Below, piece by piece: positions 12,084 to 26,400 of a stretch of 64,000 nt of DNA. Location: positions 40,679,365 through 40,743,364 of the forward strand of contig JAPWDM010000005.1 of assembly GCA_035578155.1 (NCBI GenBank), read 5' to 3'. How positions within the stretch are numbered: position 1 is the stretch's first letter; every line of letters begins with the position of its first letter. Source of the DNA: Brachynemurus nebulosus (lineage: Eukaryota > Arthropoda > Insecta > Neuroptera > Myrmeleontidae). Below the pieces are notes generated by a model, which was not told the origin of the DNA, searched no databases, and saw nothing but the letters and a program-made list of their open reading frames with translations. Both the position numbers and the translations under genes were made by a program.

Positions 12084-12552
12084 AAGTGGCTGAGGCTAGG
12101 GTTCATTGTGATTTGATGAATTGATGAAAACTTGACACATTAGAGAAGCGTCTTTTACTTACTGCTAAATTATATCTTGTCTCAAAATTGTTCCTAACTC
12201 CTGATTATATTATTTTTTGTTTTCAAACTTGCAGTATGTTTTGAATTTATGCCGTTACGTCACTTCGGAAAAAAATTTCCCTTTTTTATTATTGGTTCTA
12301 AGGATGTATTAATATCTCTAGAATTTCTAGAGCAGTAACACTCAAATTAAAGCACTTACACAATTTATTAGCCACTAACCGGAAAATTAAAACAGAATTG
12401 CTGAAGAATTTTATAGGAAACCATAAAAATTTAATCGTAATCATCTTTGATTAAAGTGCATAATATCTATCAGTATTAAATTAAAAGATTCAACTGACTA
12501 CAGACGCAGTTTTATAATTTAATAGTTGACCTAATTCTTTAATTAGAAACTT

Positions 12553-15111
12553 ACTTTTCAAAATTTTTTTTTGGTAGCGCTTACAAGCACAGTCAGTCCA
12601 TAAATCCTAAATACGGTGTTGATCTTATTATACAAAATATCTACAAAATTTACTCTTAACCAAAGTAAAATGAAAAAAAAAAACATTAAGCGTATTGAAC
12701 ATAAGCATAAAAAATTTACAACTTTTAAACTAATGAAAATCACATACTACTCAACTTTACACAACCTTACAATTTGTAAGCCTAGTAACACTTCGTAGTT
12801 TTTCGTTAAATTTCGTTAAAAATTTCACTGTCAAGTCTAAAATCTATTTGCCACCCACTTGAAAATTATAGAATAGCCATTGGGCAATTAAAGAGTAAAC
12901 ATGAGCAATATTATCAACGTGCTTTTCATTTTCAGTCTAATAAAATAAGCAAAATCACCAATTACATTACTAATAATTCATTTCACATATACGAACCACT
13001 TATTTGCCGGAAATTTAAAACTGGTTTTCGGACCATTTAGTACTACTAACCGTACTTATACACGTAAAGATGCACATGGACTAGATAGGCGTAAATATAC
13101 AGCATGACACAGTTTAGTCATATACTTAATAAATTATAAGAAATCAAATAGCAAAATACGTACGTAATGAGTGAATAATTTAAACACGCTGTATAGACTT
13201 CTCTACACTGTAACATTTTTTTTTTTTTTTTTGGTACATTTAAAAATTAATTTACAATCGAATTACATTCGTAAACCGAATATAAATTGAGAATGTGTTC
13301 TTAATTTTGTGTTTTTATAAATTTCGTTTCATTAAAACTCTCGTTGTAACGATTTCACTTAGGTATTATTTATTTAATTTTTTGTATTAATAATTTTTTC
13401 TTGATCATTATTTACAAATAGATGTTTAAATGCGTTATAATTCTTTGACAATTAAAAAGATATTCGGGAAAATGAGACTGAATATAATTGACAAAAAGTG
13501 AAATTGGAATAGATAGTTTTGAGAACTGTTTTAAATTAATTCATTCAGAGAATTTTAGTTGAAATATTTTCTTTGAATCGATATAGGTACAAAAAATCCT
13601 GCAAATGCCTGTTAAACATGCATTACGACAGGATTTCGCATCTAGTATCTATAATTTTTCACAATTCTGGGGATAAAATATTTCTGGTATTTTTTAATGT
13701 TGAAATTAACCGTAAATATGATTATCTAAACCTTTTACTTTCTAGATGAGTTAAAAAATATCAATAACAGTTTTAAAAAAAAGCGGCACTGTCTATTAAA
13801 TTGCGAAAGGTTCGTCGTTGATGATTTAAAAGTGATCAAGTGTAGGTTGGCCACTCAGTGCAATGATAGACGTGAATTTATAAGGATTTTGTTGTTATAC
13901 GACGAAATTCTAAAACAAAAAACCGAATAATGACAGTTTTTAAAAAAGTGGATTTTCCCACCGACTTTGTTTTACGTGGTTTTTGGTAGACAATTAAAAA
14001 GAAAAATAATTTTCATACATAAAAGTAATGATTGCTTTCGACAGACGCTCTCAATAATGCTAAATTTGTTCAAAAGATTGAATAAAATTTTTTCGAAAGT
14101 TATATCCCCACTATAGCTTCGCGTTCTTCATCGTCATATTTCATTTTATTCTTCCTGATTAATGCCAAAAATTAAAAAGAAAATTCTGTTAAATTTTTCT
14201 GTCCAGTACGTGTAGTTGTTTAATTCTTATTAACTATTTGAAAATGACATTATTGAGAAATGTTTTATTTTTGTTGTTTACTAATTAATTTATGAAGCGA
14301 TTAAAAATTTCGTTGTTGCTATATACATAAAAACCTTATTGCTATATACAATTACAAATACGTAAGTAAGTGAATGAAGTGAGTTTTATTTGAATATTGA
14401 TAAGCCAAAATAAAATTTCAATATTTAATTTTATCAAATATTTTATCAGTGAATTTATTTTTTATAAATATATCATTGTTTATGTGAATTTAACATTAGC
14501 AGTGTTTTGTATATTTATTCCAAGCAAAAAAAATTCCAAAAATTGAATTTAAAAACAAGAAAATTAGCGTATTCAGATAGCTATGATCACATAGATCACA
14601 TCATCGATCATTGAATCCACTTTCAAAAACCTAATTAATAAATATGCCCAAAAAAATTTATAGATAAATATCAAGAAACGGAAACCATATGTTTTTCATC
14701 TTTTTTTTTAAAGAAAGTAAGATACCAAATTTTTGGTAATTTAAGTATTGATTAACAGATAAGATGCCACAATGTTAAAGGTTGTGACAAAATTTATAAA
14801 AAGATCTCTGTGCTCTCATGAAAACCAGTTAATTTATTTAGCACTAGTGAAAGTAAAAAGTTTATTTACAAAAATTCACAACAAAAAACAAAATTATTAA
14901 TGACCTCGATCGTTCAGTAGATGAATTTTGGAAAAATCAGAACTAAAGACCTCGTTTCTTTGTGTAGTTTATTTTTGGAGTTAGGCCGTTTAAAAGTCAG
15001 GAAGCAGATAAATTATATTTTTAAATTTTTTTTTTTTTATTTGGTAATAATTTTAGTATCAGTAGATAATGGAATTAAAACTTTACGTAATAAGTAATTA
15101 TTACAGATTTA
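12553..15111. other. Unassigned AT-rich sequence
   Basis: No exon-like block, TIR or target duplication was seen in 2.6 kb; only short A/T runs. Confidence 0.5.
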
Positions 15112-16045
15112 CCGTGAAATGGTCTTGACTCGGTCAGGGGTTGTTGACTCGGTCACCCATGTCGCGATTGGTAAAAACATTTGTTATTAAGAGACCAGAC
15201 AACCTAACCTTTCACAATGGGTCTCGTTTTCATCGTTTGTAAACACTCTAAGCAGCTGTAAATGTCTTTCAACTCTGATTGGTTTGTCTAAAATATAATC
15301 CCAGGTTGACCAAATAACCTAAAAACAGCCACGAAATATTTTTGTCTGGTTAAGGCATACATAATCGGACATTGAATAATAAATCGAAAGGAGACGGTTT
15401 TATTCGATTCTAATTTTAATCGGCATCAATATTTTGATAGGTGTATAACCGTATCCTTAACAACAACAAAAATATTCGGCATAAACAAATTCTATTGTTG
15501 ACTCGGTCACTCTCACTTTTAATGAGAAATCTTTTTTCTTTTAAATTGAAATGTTCGTTTGATGGATATAACATAATTTAAGATGTTAAAATAGGCCTAT
15601 GTTATTTTATTACATCATACTAATTTGTAACTCTATGTTAACCAGTAAAATATCTTAGTCTTATGTGGTGTGCCATTGATTTTTTTCCATATTTTTTACA
15701 TCTGACTTTGCAAGCTTTGCAACTAATCACCAACTGTTGTAAACAAGCTATGGTAGCTATGGTGTCTAAATATATCCTCGAATTCGGACTGAAAAGGTTA
15801 GTTTCGACGTTGTAATGCAATTTAAGTAGATGACCGACTCAACAACATTTTTCCATGTTGACTCGGTCACTTTTGTTTATTTTTTATTATTTTTATTTAC
15901 ACACACAAATAGGTTAAAGGGTCAGGGATATAATAAAGGAAACATACTTTATGAGATAGAAACGTATTTATTGATGTATTAAACAGCAGGAAGGAGTTAT
16001 AGCTAAAAATAGTAAAAAAGTGACCGAGTCAAGACCATTTCACGG
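15112..16045. mobile_element. TA-flanked TIR element with repeated TTGACTCGGTCA
   Basis: 934 bp with inverted ends CCGTGAAATGGTCTTGACTC, flanked by TA (15110-15111, 16046-16047). The motif TTGACTCGGTCA recurs at about 15125, 15149, 15497 and 15858, and inverted at about 16020. A 60-codon minus-strand frame (15638-15820) has a Cys-x-x-Cys pair but no transposase motif that I recognise. Non-autonomous. Confidence 0.75.
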
Positions 16046-17071
16046 TACATATTATGTTCTTCCAAATATTAAAGAAATTATTTAATATTTAATTCTAATT
16101 TGAATGCGGTTTACTTAATTTCAATATTGATCTGAAATACATTTTTATTAATTACAAAAATCGTAAAAATGTGGTTCCTTTCCAAAAAATTAATTAAACA
16201 TTTTTTAAATTATATCATTATCAGCCATCGATGACTGATATTAATTATTTCATTCATGCTTAGTTGGTCAATAATGGTGGAAGTAATTTGCTTACCAATT
16301 GTTATGTAACAATTAATTTGTAATAATAAAAAGTGATTAAAATTTAAAATCAATTTTGCATAATCATTTATGTATATTATCATTATGTCATGACTGTTAT
16401 CGAAAATCGTAAAAGAAAATTGTAAAAATAAATGATATTTATACTAAGCATTAAGGTTGTACCAAACATTAAACTGTTTGAAAATGAACTGACGGTTCGA
16501 AACAATATTGTCACAGTTTCAAAATAAAAGTGGTATTTTTGCGAAGTAGAATATTTGTTTATTATTTACAAATAATGGAATACCATAAAGTAACGCTCAA
16601 ATCGATTAAACATTAAGGTTACTACGAAGCTCGAATCGTCGATTCTAAAAAGTCAAAATTTCCAGTTCCAGTTGTACCTGTATGCGAATCTGACTCCAGT
16701 TCCGATACTCTCAAACGCAATGACGATCGATGACACACAATAATTGCTTGGGCGTCACATGCAATTCGTTTTACGACAAACTGCAAGTGTCATTTATTTA
16801 CATTTTTACATATAGACGATATGGACGTCAATTCAAAAAATTTCATAAAAAAATATCTCTGCTAATTTTGTATTTTATTTGTTTTGATTTTACCATCTCC
16901 GAATTCACAGAGTTCGATAAGAGGTCTCCGATCCATATATCCAACTCCTATAAAACTATCTCCGTATCACCTCTACTAAACATGGGATTGTCACTTCTTT
17001 TCATTTTTCACTCATAAGGAAATCGCAAGAAATAGAAAATTCAAAAAAGTCTGGAATTTTGCCAGTAAGTA
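16046..17071. other. Mostly unassigned; relative of the adjacent element
   Basis: AATAAAAGTGGTATTTTTGC at 16524 resembles AATAAGAGTGGTGTTTTCGC at 17177 in the next element, so part may be an older copy. The 95-codon frame at 16730-17017 shows no motif. Confidence 0.4.
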
Positions 17072-17649
17072 AAGGGTGATTACCAGTTACTGCTAAAAGC
17101 GATTTTAAGGGGTGAAAGAGATGACTTGTTTGATAATAGTCATATTAACCGAAAAATGTCGTAAAAGTTTAAACAATAAGAGTGGTGTTTTCGCAAAGTA
17201 AAGTGTTTGATTTATCAATAGTAATTTACTTTTCTATTAGACTGCTATGTAGTAGATACTTATATGTAAAATAATTTTGTCAATTTTTAAATTTTTAATT
17301 TCCAGTTTGCAGAAGAGAATGTTTCCACCCGCTAGAAATGTGAGGAAACGAAAATTAATAATATATTCATTGCTAGATCCCTATGTAATAAATGCAAACA
17401 AAATTCTGTCAATTTTTAAATTTTTAAGTACGTACTTGAAGAGCTTGTTTCATCCCTTAAAATATATGGATACAAAAAATGAAGTTATATGTATGTATAT
17501 ATTACTAGAACTCTGTGTGGCATATACATATAAATAAAATTTCGTCAATTTTCAAATTTTTGAATCCCATTTTTGAGGGAGTGGTTTACCCCTTAAAGTC
17601 GTTTATTAGCACAAACTGATATTTTTTACGTTATTAAACAGTCACCCTC
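17072..17649. mobile_element. TA-flanked TIR element with internal tandem repeats
   Basis: Ends AAGGGTGATT and the complement of ACAGTCACCCTC, flanked by TA, with inner inverted blocks GCGATTTTAAGGGGTG / TACCCCTTAAAGTCG. Inside, TTTTGTCAATTTTTAAATTT-like blocks start at 17277, 17406 and 17541, a degenerate repeat of about 130 bp. Confidence 0.6.
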
Positions 17650-19940
17650 TACGTACTGGCAAAGTTTCAAATTTTTTGGAATTTTCTCAACTCCTTGCGG
17701 AAACATTAACAACTACTCGTTACATTACATTTGTTAAATAGAACTTACGCTAGATTCTTTAAGCACCATATTGATTACTGTTTGATTAATCATATTTTAT
17801 TAAATTGTCTAAGTTTTCAGACAGATGCTTAATTATCAAGTCAAAGTTATGCTTTATTTATACGGGTTTAGTATTAATCATTATCTCAACAACTGTGTTA
17901 TAGTAAAATCAGCAGAGAACATATTTCGTATGTATTTGATTGTTATTAATAGAACATTTGTTTAAACAAATCCGACATTTAATATTGTTTAATCAATTGA
18001 AACAAATGGATAACAGTTACATAACCAGGTTCATACATTTGATTATATTCTTTTCAGGTACTAGTTATTGTTTATATAACAATTAATAAACACTTTCTAT
18101 ACGAAAGGTGTTGAAAAAGATATAAATAAAATGGCAAATACCACATATGATCTTCAAAAAATAATAAGAATAACTTTATCTTAACATTATACTACGACAA
18201 AATCAAATATGAATTTCACAAAATATTTAACAAAAAATTAAAATAATATAAACTTTAATTTTTATTAAAGAAGAAACAGTTGCCATATTGTCTAACTATA
18301 CATTATTAACTTTGGTAAACAAAGCATATATGCATCGCCGTCCATTGGATCTGTTTAGCCTCAAATATTCTTTAATAATCCCTTTGAATAATTTGCTAAC
18401 AAAGAAAGAAAATACTTGTGATTTGGACTTGATTTTTGGGAGAATGTTTTCAAACTTCGAAACATACACTACTGAAAAATTTCGTTTATTGGAAACAGTT
18501 CGAATTACTTTTTTTAATTTTCGAAAATTTAGTTTCTTATATTTCTGAGAGTTACCGACACAGTTGAACCGAAATAATTTTAGTTACCAACATACTAACA
18601 TAATAGTTTAAAAATTTCGGCTAGCCGGACAAAAAACCTCCTTTTTGAAATTGAATTTTTGATAAAGTGAAGCATAAAATTGAAAAATTAAAAAAGAATC
18701 TGAACTTCATTTTCGAGTACGAACTCAGATGGAGTAGGTTGGACAAAAATTTTCATTCGCACTTTCCAGTATTGAAAAGTACCCCAAAAAATGGAGAAAA
18801 TTTATTTTTTCTACTCCTACTATTAAAAGTAATATTTTGTGCACGGCTAACTATATGTAAAAATTAACAATTGCCCATACTGTACGGAAATGCAGTGGGA
18901 AATTATTTCGCACGGCTTAATATAATAAAAAAGTTGGCTATGTCTGATTTAAATATAATGTCATATTATGTAATTCTAAAAATATACGTATGTATGTTGA
19001 TCATTTATTATTGTTTCCATAGTTTCAAAGTATGTTTTGGCAAAAATCTGAACATCTTACCACTGACATTATAAATTTAAAAAATTTTTGCTACTTATTT
19101 AAATTTTATTTTAATTATTTATGTTAAATTTTACGAAAAAAATGTGCTCGTAGAAAAAGTATAGTGTAAAATACGTGGGAAAAGCTCATTTCTCACTCAC
19201 ATGAATTGTTGCCTTAATATCTTAAAAGTTACCTTTTCTTATTAAGTTCCTTGCGTTTGCTCGCTACAAAATTATTCGTACCTATTCAAAAGGTTAATAT
19301 TATTTATATTTTTATGAAAAAAATAAAAATCCACTTACCTGTTACTTTTTTAACATGTGATAATTGTAATAACTTACTTCTTGAATAGACATAATTTTAA
19401 TGATGTAATTAATACATTAAAAATATTTTTTCTTTTCTTTACTATTATAAGAAAAACACGTGTAAAAATGATTGATATATGGGAAAGTATGCAAAAATAA
19501 AAGTTATTTTTCAGTGAAAATTGAATTGTTATTAATTATAATTATTTTATTATTATGTATTATTTATTATATTCATGAGAGAAATTTTGTATTGGGGAAC
19601 ATAATTTTGTTGTGGGACGTATGTTTGAATATATATAATATAAACCTATAAACCATATGGTATTATGGTAATTTCGAAATTGATTAATGGTTATAATCCT
19701 TTAATGTGAGATCAAATCATACTATTAATGAAATACTGACTTAATTTGAAAAATAAAATTATTTTCAATTTATTTACAACCGATTTTTTTATAGATAAAA
19801 TTTTATGTTTCATTTCGGCGATAAAAAGACAATATACATAATATGTGTTAAGTTTTCTCAAATAATTAACTCACATTTAGCACATTAAGCATAAGGTTAT
19901 TATAGCATAAGCATATGACTTAGTGAATAGACTTTTGAAT
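17650..19940. other. Unassigned AT-rich sequence
   Basis: Short frames at 18288-19074 have no motif or splice context. I see nothing to name. Confidence 0.5.
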
Positions 19941-20798
19941 TTTAGCGAATTTCCTCAAAGAAAATTCTGCTATTACAGTTTTCACGAAATTTGATGCAAC
20001 AAACGTTGGAAGCACCGAACCCTTGAGTGAGTTTTTTAGCCAAACACATCGGATACTCAGAACTGGCTATTTTTAGATTTTTTTTCGACAAAAAAATGAC
20101 TTTTTGCGAAAATTGTTCTATGCTGATAAATCTTTTAAGCTGATGAAAACAGTAAAGCCCCACAATTATTATGTCTTGTAGTTAGTGATGAGCAAATGTA
20201 ATACCAAGACCAAGACTTGGCAGTCTTGGTCTTGGTCTTGTTCTTGCATTAAGAATCTTGGTCTTAGTCTTGCTAGAGCAGTTTGAGTCTTGGTCTTGGT
20301 CTTGGTCTTGGTATTGCTAAAAAATCTTGCATTTTCTTGCATTTTTTTATTAGCGAATTTTTTCCTTCTAAAATCAGAATTTTCTCTCTTTACGGTATTA
20401 ATTATACTTTTAAACTATTTAAATAATTTAGCAAGAGTTTTGCTTTTTTCTTGCTATTGTCTTGCTCTTGCTCACTTGAGTCTTGATATTGGTCTTGCAG
20501 CCATACTTATAGTCTTGGTCTTGGTCTTGCTCACTTGAGTCTTGATATTGGTCTTGCAGCCATACTTATAGTCTTGGTCTTGGTCTTGCTCTTGATATAC
20601 ATAGTCTTGGTCTTGGTCTTGCTCTTGATATACATCGTCTTGGTCTTGGTCTTGGTCTTGCAAAAAATGCAAGACCAAGACTAATTTTGCTCATCAGTAC
20701 TTGTAGTGCTGTAAAAATTTTATTTTTTTGAACCGAAATAGAAGGTTGTTTCCCTAAAAATAAGTTTTGGGAAATTCGCTAAATTATGAACGACAGGA
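19941..20798 (+). mobile_element. Degraded family copy interrupted by a hAT MITE
   Basis: Left end TTTTAGCGAATTTCC, conserved AGCCAAACACATCGGAT, then after the nested element GGGAAATTCGCTAAATTATG and CGACAGG. Unlike most copies it has no TA array. Confidence 0.6.
20183..20699. mobile_element. hAT-type MITE made of CTTGGT hexamers, copy 1
   Basis: Ends TAGTGATGAGCAAA and TTTGCTCATCAGTA, with a perfect 8-bp duplication CTTGTAGT (20175-20182 and 20700-20707). Most of the interior is TCTTGG hexamer array, interrupted by a unique core at about 20350-20450. It is inserted in the degraded family element 19941-20798. Confidence 0.85.
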
Positions 20799-23700
20799 CT
20801 ACTGTTTGTATTGTATAACTTGAATTACTTTTATTGATCTTAATTTCTTACTAACTTACTGATATTCGATTTTATAAATACCTTCCTTGATGGGACTAGA
20901 ATAGGTAATTTTCGATTTTTTGCCAATAAACATTTTTACAAATGTAATGGTGGGAATATCGGTGACGAGAATAGATTCAAAATTAGAGTAAGTTTTTTTT
21001 TTGACTATTTTTTTATTTTTTCTTTTCCAAAAATTTCAGATATATTAATAGTCTTATTAGATACTTTCTGGCGGAGAGTAATTTCTTTTGCTACTGTTAA
21101 ATAGATTATTATTTATAAAACTCGTTGAACAGAAAATGTTATAACATTTTATAAAAAATAATGTTAGCAATTTAAACAATTAAACGTAATTTATGATCAT
21201 TAATTATTATTCACTGCTTACTTAAGTATAAAAACATAATTTCATATTTCTGCACAATTATTATTATTTGTTAAATGATAATTGTTAAAAACAATTAAAT
21301 AAAAAAAATTCTACACATAAACGGTACAGGTGGGTGCAATTAAAATTCAATTAGGTACAACTTCCAGTAATGTTTAGCATATGTTGTATTTTGTCTGTAT
21401 GTTTCTGTGCTCAGCATACCATACAAAAGAAATAGGTTTGATAAAATTATTTCATTTGTAATAACTCTAAAATCATACCTATAAAATAGGAGTTAAAAGA
21501 AACAGAGCTTGTGTTTTTATTGGTTTTTGTTTCAGCAATTGAAATGCTATCAGAGTTATTTAAAAATAATTGATGGTAATAAAATGAAAAGTAGAACGAA
21601 TTTTGGAATGTATATTTGATTAATACGTATTAAAAATTGTACTCCTTCAGAAACTAAACAATACATGAATGAAACAGAACAACACATGAGTGAGAAGCGT
21701 AATATTTCAGAATTTTTGGGAAAAAAGTTATCAAAATTTTAAACTTCTATTAAAAATTCCACGTAGTGTCTGTTTGCTTTTTTGGTGTTTTTATTGTCAT
21801 AAGTCATAAGAGAAGTGTATGTAATTTTTGAGCTGTCAAGAAACATATCATCAAATACTATATTGTTTGCTATATCGATTTCTTACTCAAATTGAATATT
21901 ACTATTTGATTCTTAACTACTTTAGGGGCACCTTATACATTCTTAATTTATGATCCTCCTTCCTTTTGATTTTATGTTTAATAGCAAATAAATATACAAG
22001 TAATAGTAAGATAGGTGCCACTTTGATAAAAGAATTCGTTTAGCACAATACAGTCTCTCAATAATCCTATATTCTCAATAATTCCGTTCCCTTACATCTT
22101 AATAGGAGTCTTACCCCCTCCGAATAATGTCACTCTCAGTAATGTTATTTCCAAAAAAGAAAAATTAGCTGTACATCCTCAACAACAAAAATTATACAAC
22201 TTTTATGTGAAACGAAATATGATGGCGATGGACGTGAAGCTAAATTAGCGGTATAGTTTTTTGATAAAGTTTACTTCTCTAGCGGACAAATTTTTATCCT
22301 ATAATATACGATGGTGGGGGCGCAGTACAATAGTAATTGAAATATTTTTCTGTTTTGTTTGTTGAAGTGAAAATTATATTTTCATTAGATTGATATACAT
22401 GTAACCAAATACAAAAGACATACTAAATTTTTTACAATCGTCCCCAAATATCGTTTGGAGAGTAACAGGACAAATTGTTAACTAAAACTAAGAATATAGA
22501 AAAACAGTAATTTATCATCTAGTCATGTACCTACAATTGTTATAAAAGAAAATTGTACATTTTTTTCTTTAGTGGAATGGCACATTGTGTGCATTTATCT
22601 TTATATCTTTTATGCATTATGTTATATTACATAATTCGTCATGTCAAATTTTTTTAAATTCTTTTACATTTTCCCAAAAAATATTATTTAATAATTAAAG
22701 TAGATCATACTACTCGTACGTAACTGAAAGAAACGATTAAGAAAACGATTTCAATTTCATATTTAAAACAAAAAACATTACAATTTACGGCATATTCACA
22801 GACAAATGTTTCATTTCAAGTTGTAACATAGAAAAGAATACAAACTGAACTGTCTTAACATACCACAAAATAATCAGTTCTTTACTTCAGTGTTGCGGTT
22901 GAATGTAAGTAATCTGTATTGGGAATTTTGTATTCACAAATGTTGGGAACTGTACGTGTAATTTCCAGCATATTCAGGGAACATAACGTTATTATTGTTA
23001 CGGATAATTAAGAATTTCATTGTCAACTTATTATAAAGTTTTATTTAAATAAAACCAATCTTAATGAGGCATTTACTCTTAATTTCTTAAATACGTCTTT
23101 TTATTTTTAATTGCCTAATTACAAATCATCAAGCAAACTTCTTGACAACTGAACGAAACTGTTTTTATTTAATTTTAAAAATTGTTGGTAAAACCAAAAG
23201 TGTGTACCTTCAAAGCTGTTTTAATATAAAATGCTATACAGACAACTCGATCAACATAGTTTAGAGATCATTTCAAATAACTTGATCCTTTTTCTCAAGT
23301 AAATTGAATAGTAACAGAAGAGAATACTGTCGTCACCATGGGAGGGTAATACAAGAGCATCTAAAATTCCTATTTTTACATATTCATTTCCTTTGGAAGG
23401 GTTTAAGTGATTTTTTCTTTGTCCGAATTTAAATACTGTATTAATAAGATTTTGTTTTTGTTACAAATCGTTAATCCTGTATCGTTTAATTTTCATTGAA
23501 ATTGATTATACTGAATCAAAAACTACTACTACACGAACAAAAGAATAACAAAAAACAAACTACAAACATAAATAAAACTAAAATTGAAATTGAAATCGTG
23601 CGTAACAAATTAATAACAGTTCTGGCCACCGGCACAATCCAACTGATAAATTCATTTCAATTTGGCCAAAAATGTTATTTTAAAATTATTCTGATTAAAC

Positions 23701-25634
23701 TACCAAACTATATAGGATATAGTTTTAAAATTTTTTATCCACATAACTGATTAATAAAGAGAAAAAAATATTTTAAAATTCAAATTTTAGAAAAGTATAC
23801 ATTTTTTCAACAATAATTTAATTAAACAGAAATCAACAAATCTTTTATTTCATTCCAGTAAAAATAAAATAGAATTTAGTACCGTTATTTGTTTGTTAAC
23901 GCAAATGTAATCCGAATAGCACAAAGTATGCGCGGACTATACATAATTTGTAATTAGTCACCTGTCAAAGTTGCTTAAATAGAAATACCAAAGAGCACAA
24001 AATCTTTTAAATTAAGAAAATTCAATTTTAAGAAGTGTTAAAAAACGTTAAAAACTTCAGATGAAATTTTATGAGATGTAGTAATACTACGAGAATGAAT
24101 ATAGGTACTGATATCGACTTCAACCCAAAAGCAATCAACTTACTAATCACTGAATAACTTTCTCGTAGCTTTCAGACATTAGCAAAAAGAGTTTTAGTTT
24201 TTCCTGAGACATTTACGAACGAATCTAGTTTTTTTTTTTAAAGTAAATAACAAGCTACTGAACCAAAAAAATGATTACAATATATTCCACATATTTCTAC
24301 ATGCATCACTTAACTTCTGCGTATTTAATTATATTATAGAACAAGATTGCGTAACTAATCATGAATATTAAGTATCAATGATATTAATTGAATTTTTTGC
24401 ATTTATTTCTATTTATTAAACATAAAAAAGTATTGTAATCAACAATTTATGACAAAAAGACATACTTATTATGTTTTTCAAAATAAATATGTGAATTATT
24501 TATTTAAATTACTGTTATTAAATTCAGAATGACAATAAACTGTCATTATATGTTTTAATATTTTTATTGAAGCGTTGAGATTAAAAATAATCGGTTAAAG
24601 GGCTTAAAATATAATGGTATTGTCATCTTGTATTTGTCGAAACCAGCAAAATATTTATAAATTCTACTATTTATAATATACTAACTTTTAACCTTTTTTA
24701 ATCCAGTACTTTACCGATTTGATGAGCTTCAGTACACAGAAATTTATAATAAGGACAATTTTCGTATATAACTACAATTAAAATTCAATTTAACATCTCA
24801 GTAATTGCTTATGAAGTGCATTTTGTTTATAAATTTTAGTAGACTGTAACGGCACATATTTTTAAATCGGCATTTTATTAAAATTACATTAACTACAAAA
24901 CTAGAAAAAAAATTATTAATAAATAGAATAAAATTGTTGCATTTTTGTGTTAGTTCTTGGTAAGCAAGAACCAAATTTATTTGTTACGGTTATTATTTGT
25001 TAAGTTTTTAGTAATAAAAATGTTTGGAAAAACATTTTCTAACTTTTCCAACAAATGAAATGTGAAATAACACGTGCGAAAGCATATTGCTGTATTTGTT
25101 CTTTTTTATTTTTCTTCCAATAAATGTGAACTGAAAAAATCTCTTTATTATAAAAATATTCCAGCAGAATAACAATTTTGATTGTTTTCCTATTATGTTG
25201 TTATGATAATATCTTGAGGGCCCCACGTTCTGTGCTGTACAACCAAAGATTGTCATAGGTATGGATGCCAGAGTCGTATGTATAATAAGCAATCTATAAT
25301 AGTAGAAATGATATACGATATTGCGTCTATATTATGTATACATATGCCGATTATTTTCTTGTATAACACACAGCTATGCAGTGCATGTAAACGTAAGGAA
25401 AAATGTCTTAGAATTTGTGTCTATATAAAGCAAGATGATGTACCGTTATAAAATAATTCTCACAACTCGTTTGCTTTATTGGTACGGTGTGTTCAGTAAT
25501 TCGTGATATTATATGATTACCGTGAAACATAACTAATGCAGTATGAAATTCTATATTGTAAGAACTTTTTTCTACAATCATTGTGAAAAGTAGGCTTTTG
25601 CACTCTGTGAAGAAAGCGTATAATGTCTAGTTGC
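20799..25634. other. Unassigned AT-rich sequence
   Basis: The longest plain stretch (4.8 kb). ACAGTCTCTCAATAATCC at about 22050 looks like a decayed transposon end; otherwise nothing. Confidence 0.5.
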
Positions 25635-25690
25635 CGAGTGACAAAGTACTACTTTTTGCTTTAAAGCGAAAAGTAGTACTTTGTCGCTCG
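25635..25690. repeat. Hairpin
   Basis: CGAGTGACAAAGTACTACTT then a loop around GCTTTAAAGC and the complementary AAGTAGTACTTTGTCGCTCG, almost perfect. Confidence 0.7.
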
Positions 25691-26065
25691 CTCAACGTAT
25701 ATTTAATTACAAATAGGGTAGGCGTTGTCTATATTTTCCATGGTAACAAATAAACAGATTCTAAATTTATTATTATTTTTATCATGCTGATCAAGTGAAA
25801 TAAATATTAATTTTATTAAATTTCAAAATATCAATTAAAAATAATAAATAACTATAATTAATAAATAATTAGAATAAAAAATTTTAAAAAATCTATACAT
25901 ATATGATGGAAATATGCAATAGTGACAGTGATTTCTCAAGTACACCTCCAGATATTTCTGAAGCTGCAAAAATTATAACATTAAAGTAAATAATAAGGTC
26001 CATTATTATTTTTTCAAGTATCTTTCAAATAAAAAATACATTTTATGTGATTGTAGAAAAAATTT

Positions 26066-26189
26066 TGTGTGTAATTCGAGCACAAAATGACATTGCCGCT
26101 CTCATGAGAATAACGCGCTCCGCTTGGCGGTGTCGCGCGTCAACATTCTCAATCGAGCGGCAATGTACCATTTTGCGCACTTAATACAC
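26066..26189. mobile_element. Small inverted-repeat element
   Basis: Arms TTCGAGCACAAAATGACATT / GCCGCTC and their imperfect complement surround a CG-rich loop (AACGCGCTCCGCTTGGCGG). Likely a MITE; target duplication unclear. Confidence 0.5.
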
Positions 26190-26332
26190 AAATAAGTATT
26201 ATCATACTAGAAAATCCTTACTAACGACGAAGTACAATTGTCTTTCCATTACAATTTGAAATTTGTACATAGACCATGTCTGTATATGGAATATTTTTTG
26301 AAAATTGTAATAAATTTTGAAAGTGGCGCAGA

Positions 26333-26400
26333 CAGGGCCGGTGCAACCATATAGGCGAACGAGGCGACCGCCTAGGTCACTAGAAATCGAGCGGCACCAA
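26333..26400. mobile_element. Solo end of a CAGGGCCGG-type hAT MITE
   Basis: CAGGGCCGGTGCAACC followed by AGGCGACCGCCTAGG and a GCGGCACC stretch resembles one terminus of the family. No second end with a matching target duplication was found. Confidence 0.4.

Larger units (their letters stand above)
10873..12552. mobile_element. Long inverted-repeat element hosting two family insertions
   Basis: About 240-bp arms: left 10873-11110 and right about 12320-12552. Shared landmarks in inverted order are TAATTAAAGAATCAGGTCA, TTAATCAAAGAT, TTTTTATGGTTTCCTATAAA, TCCGGT, TAAGTGCTT and GAGCGTTATTGCT. The interior is occupied by the palindrome at 11207 and the copy at 11594. Superfamily unknown. Confidence 0.6.

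Noticed and set aside
20290..20678. Leu-Val-rich and Gln-Asp-rich frames
   Set aside because: They are products of the CTTGGT hexamer array in a hAT MITE, as are the frames at 52445-52902.
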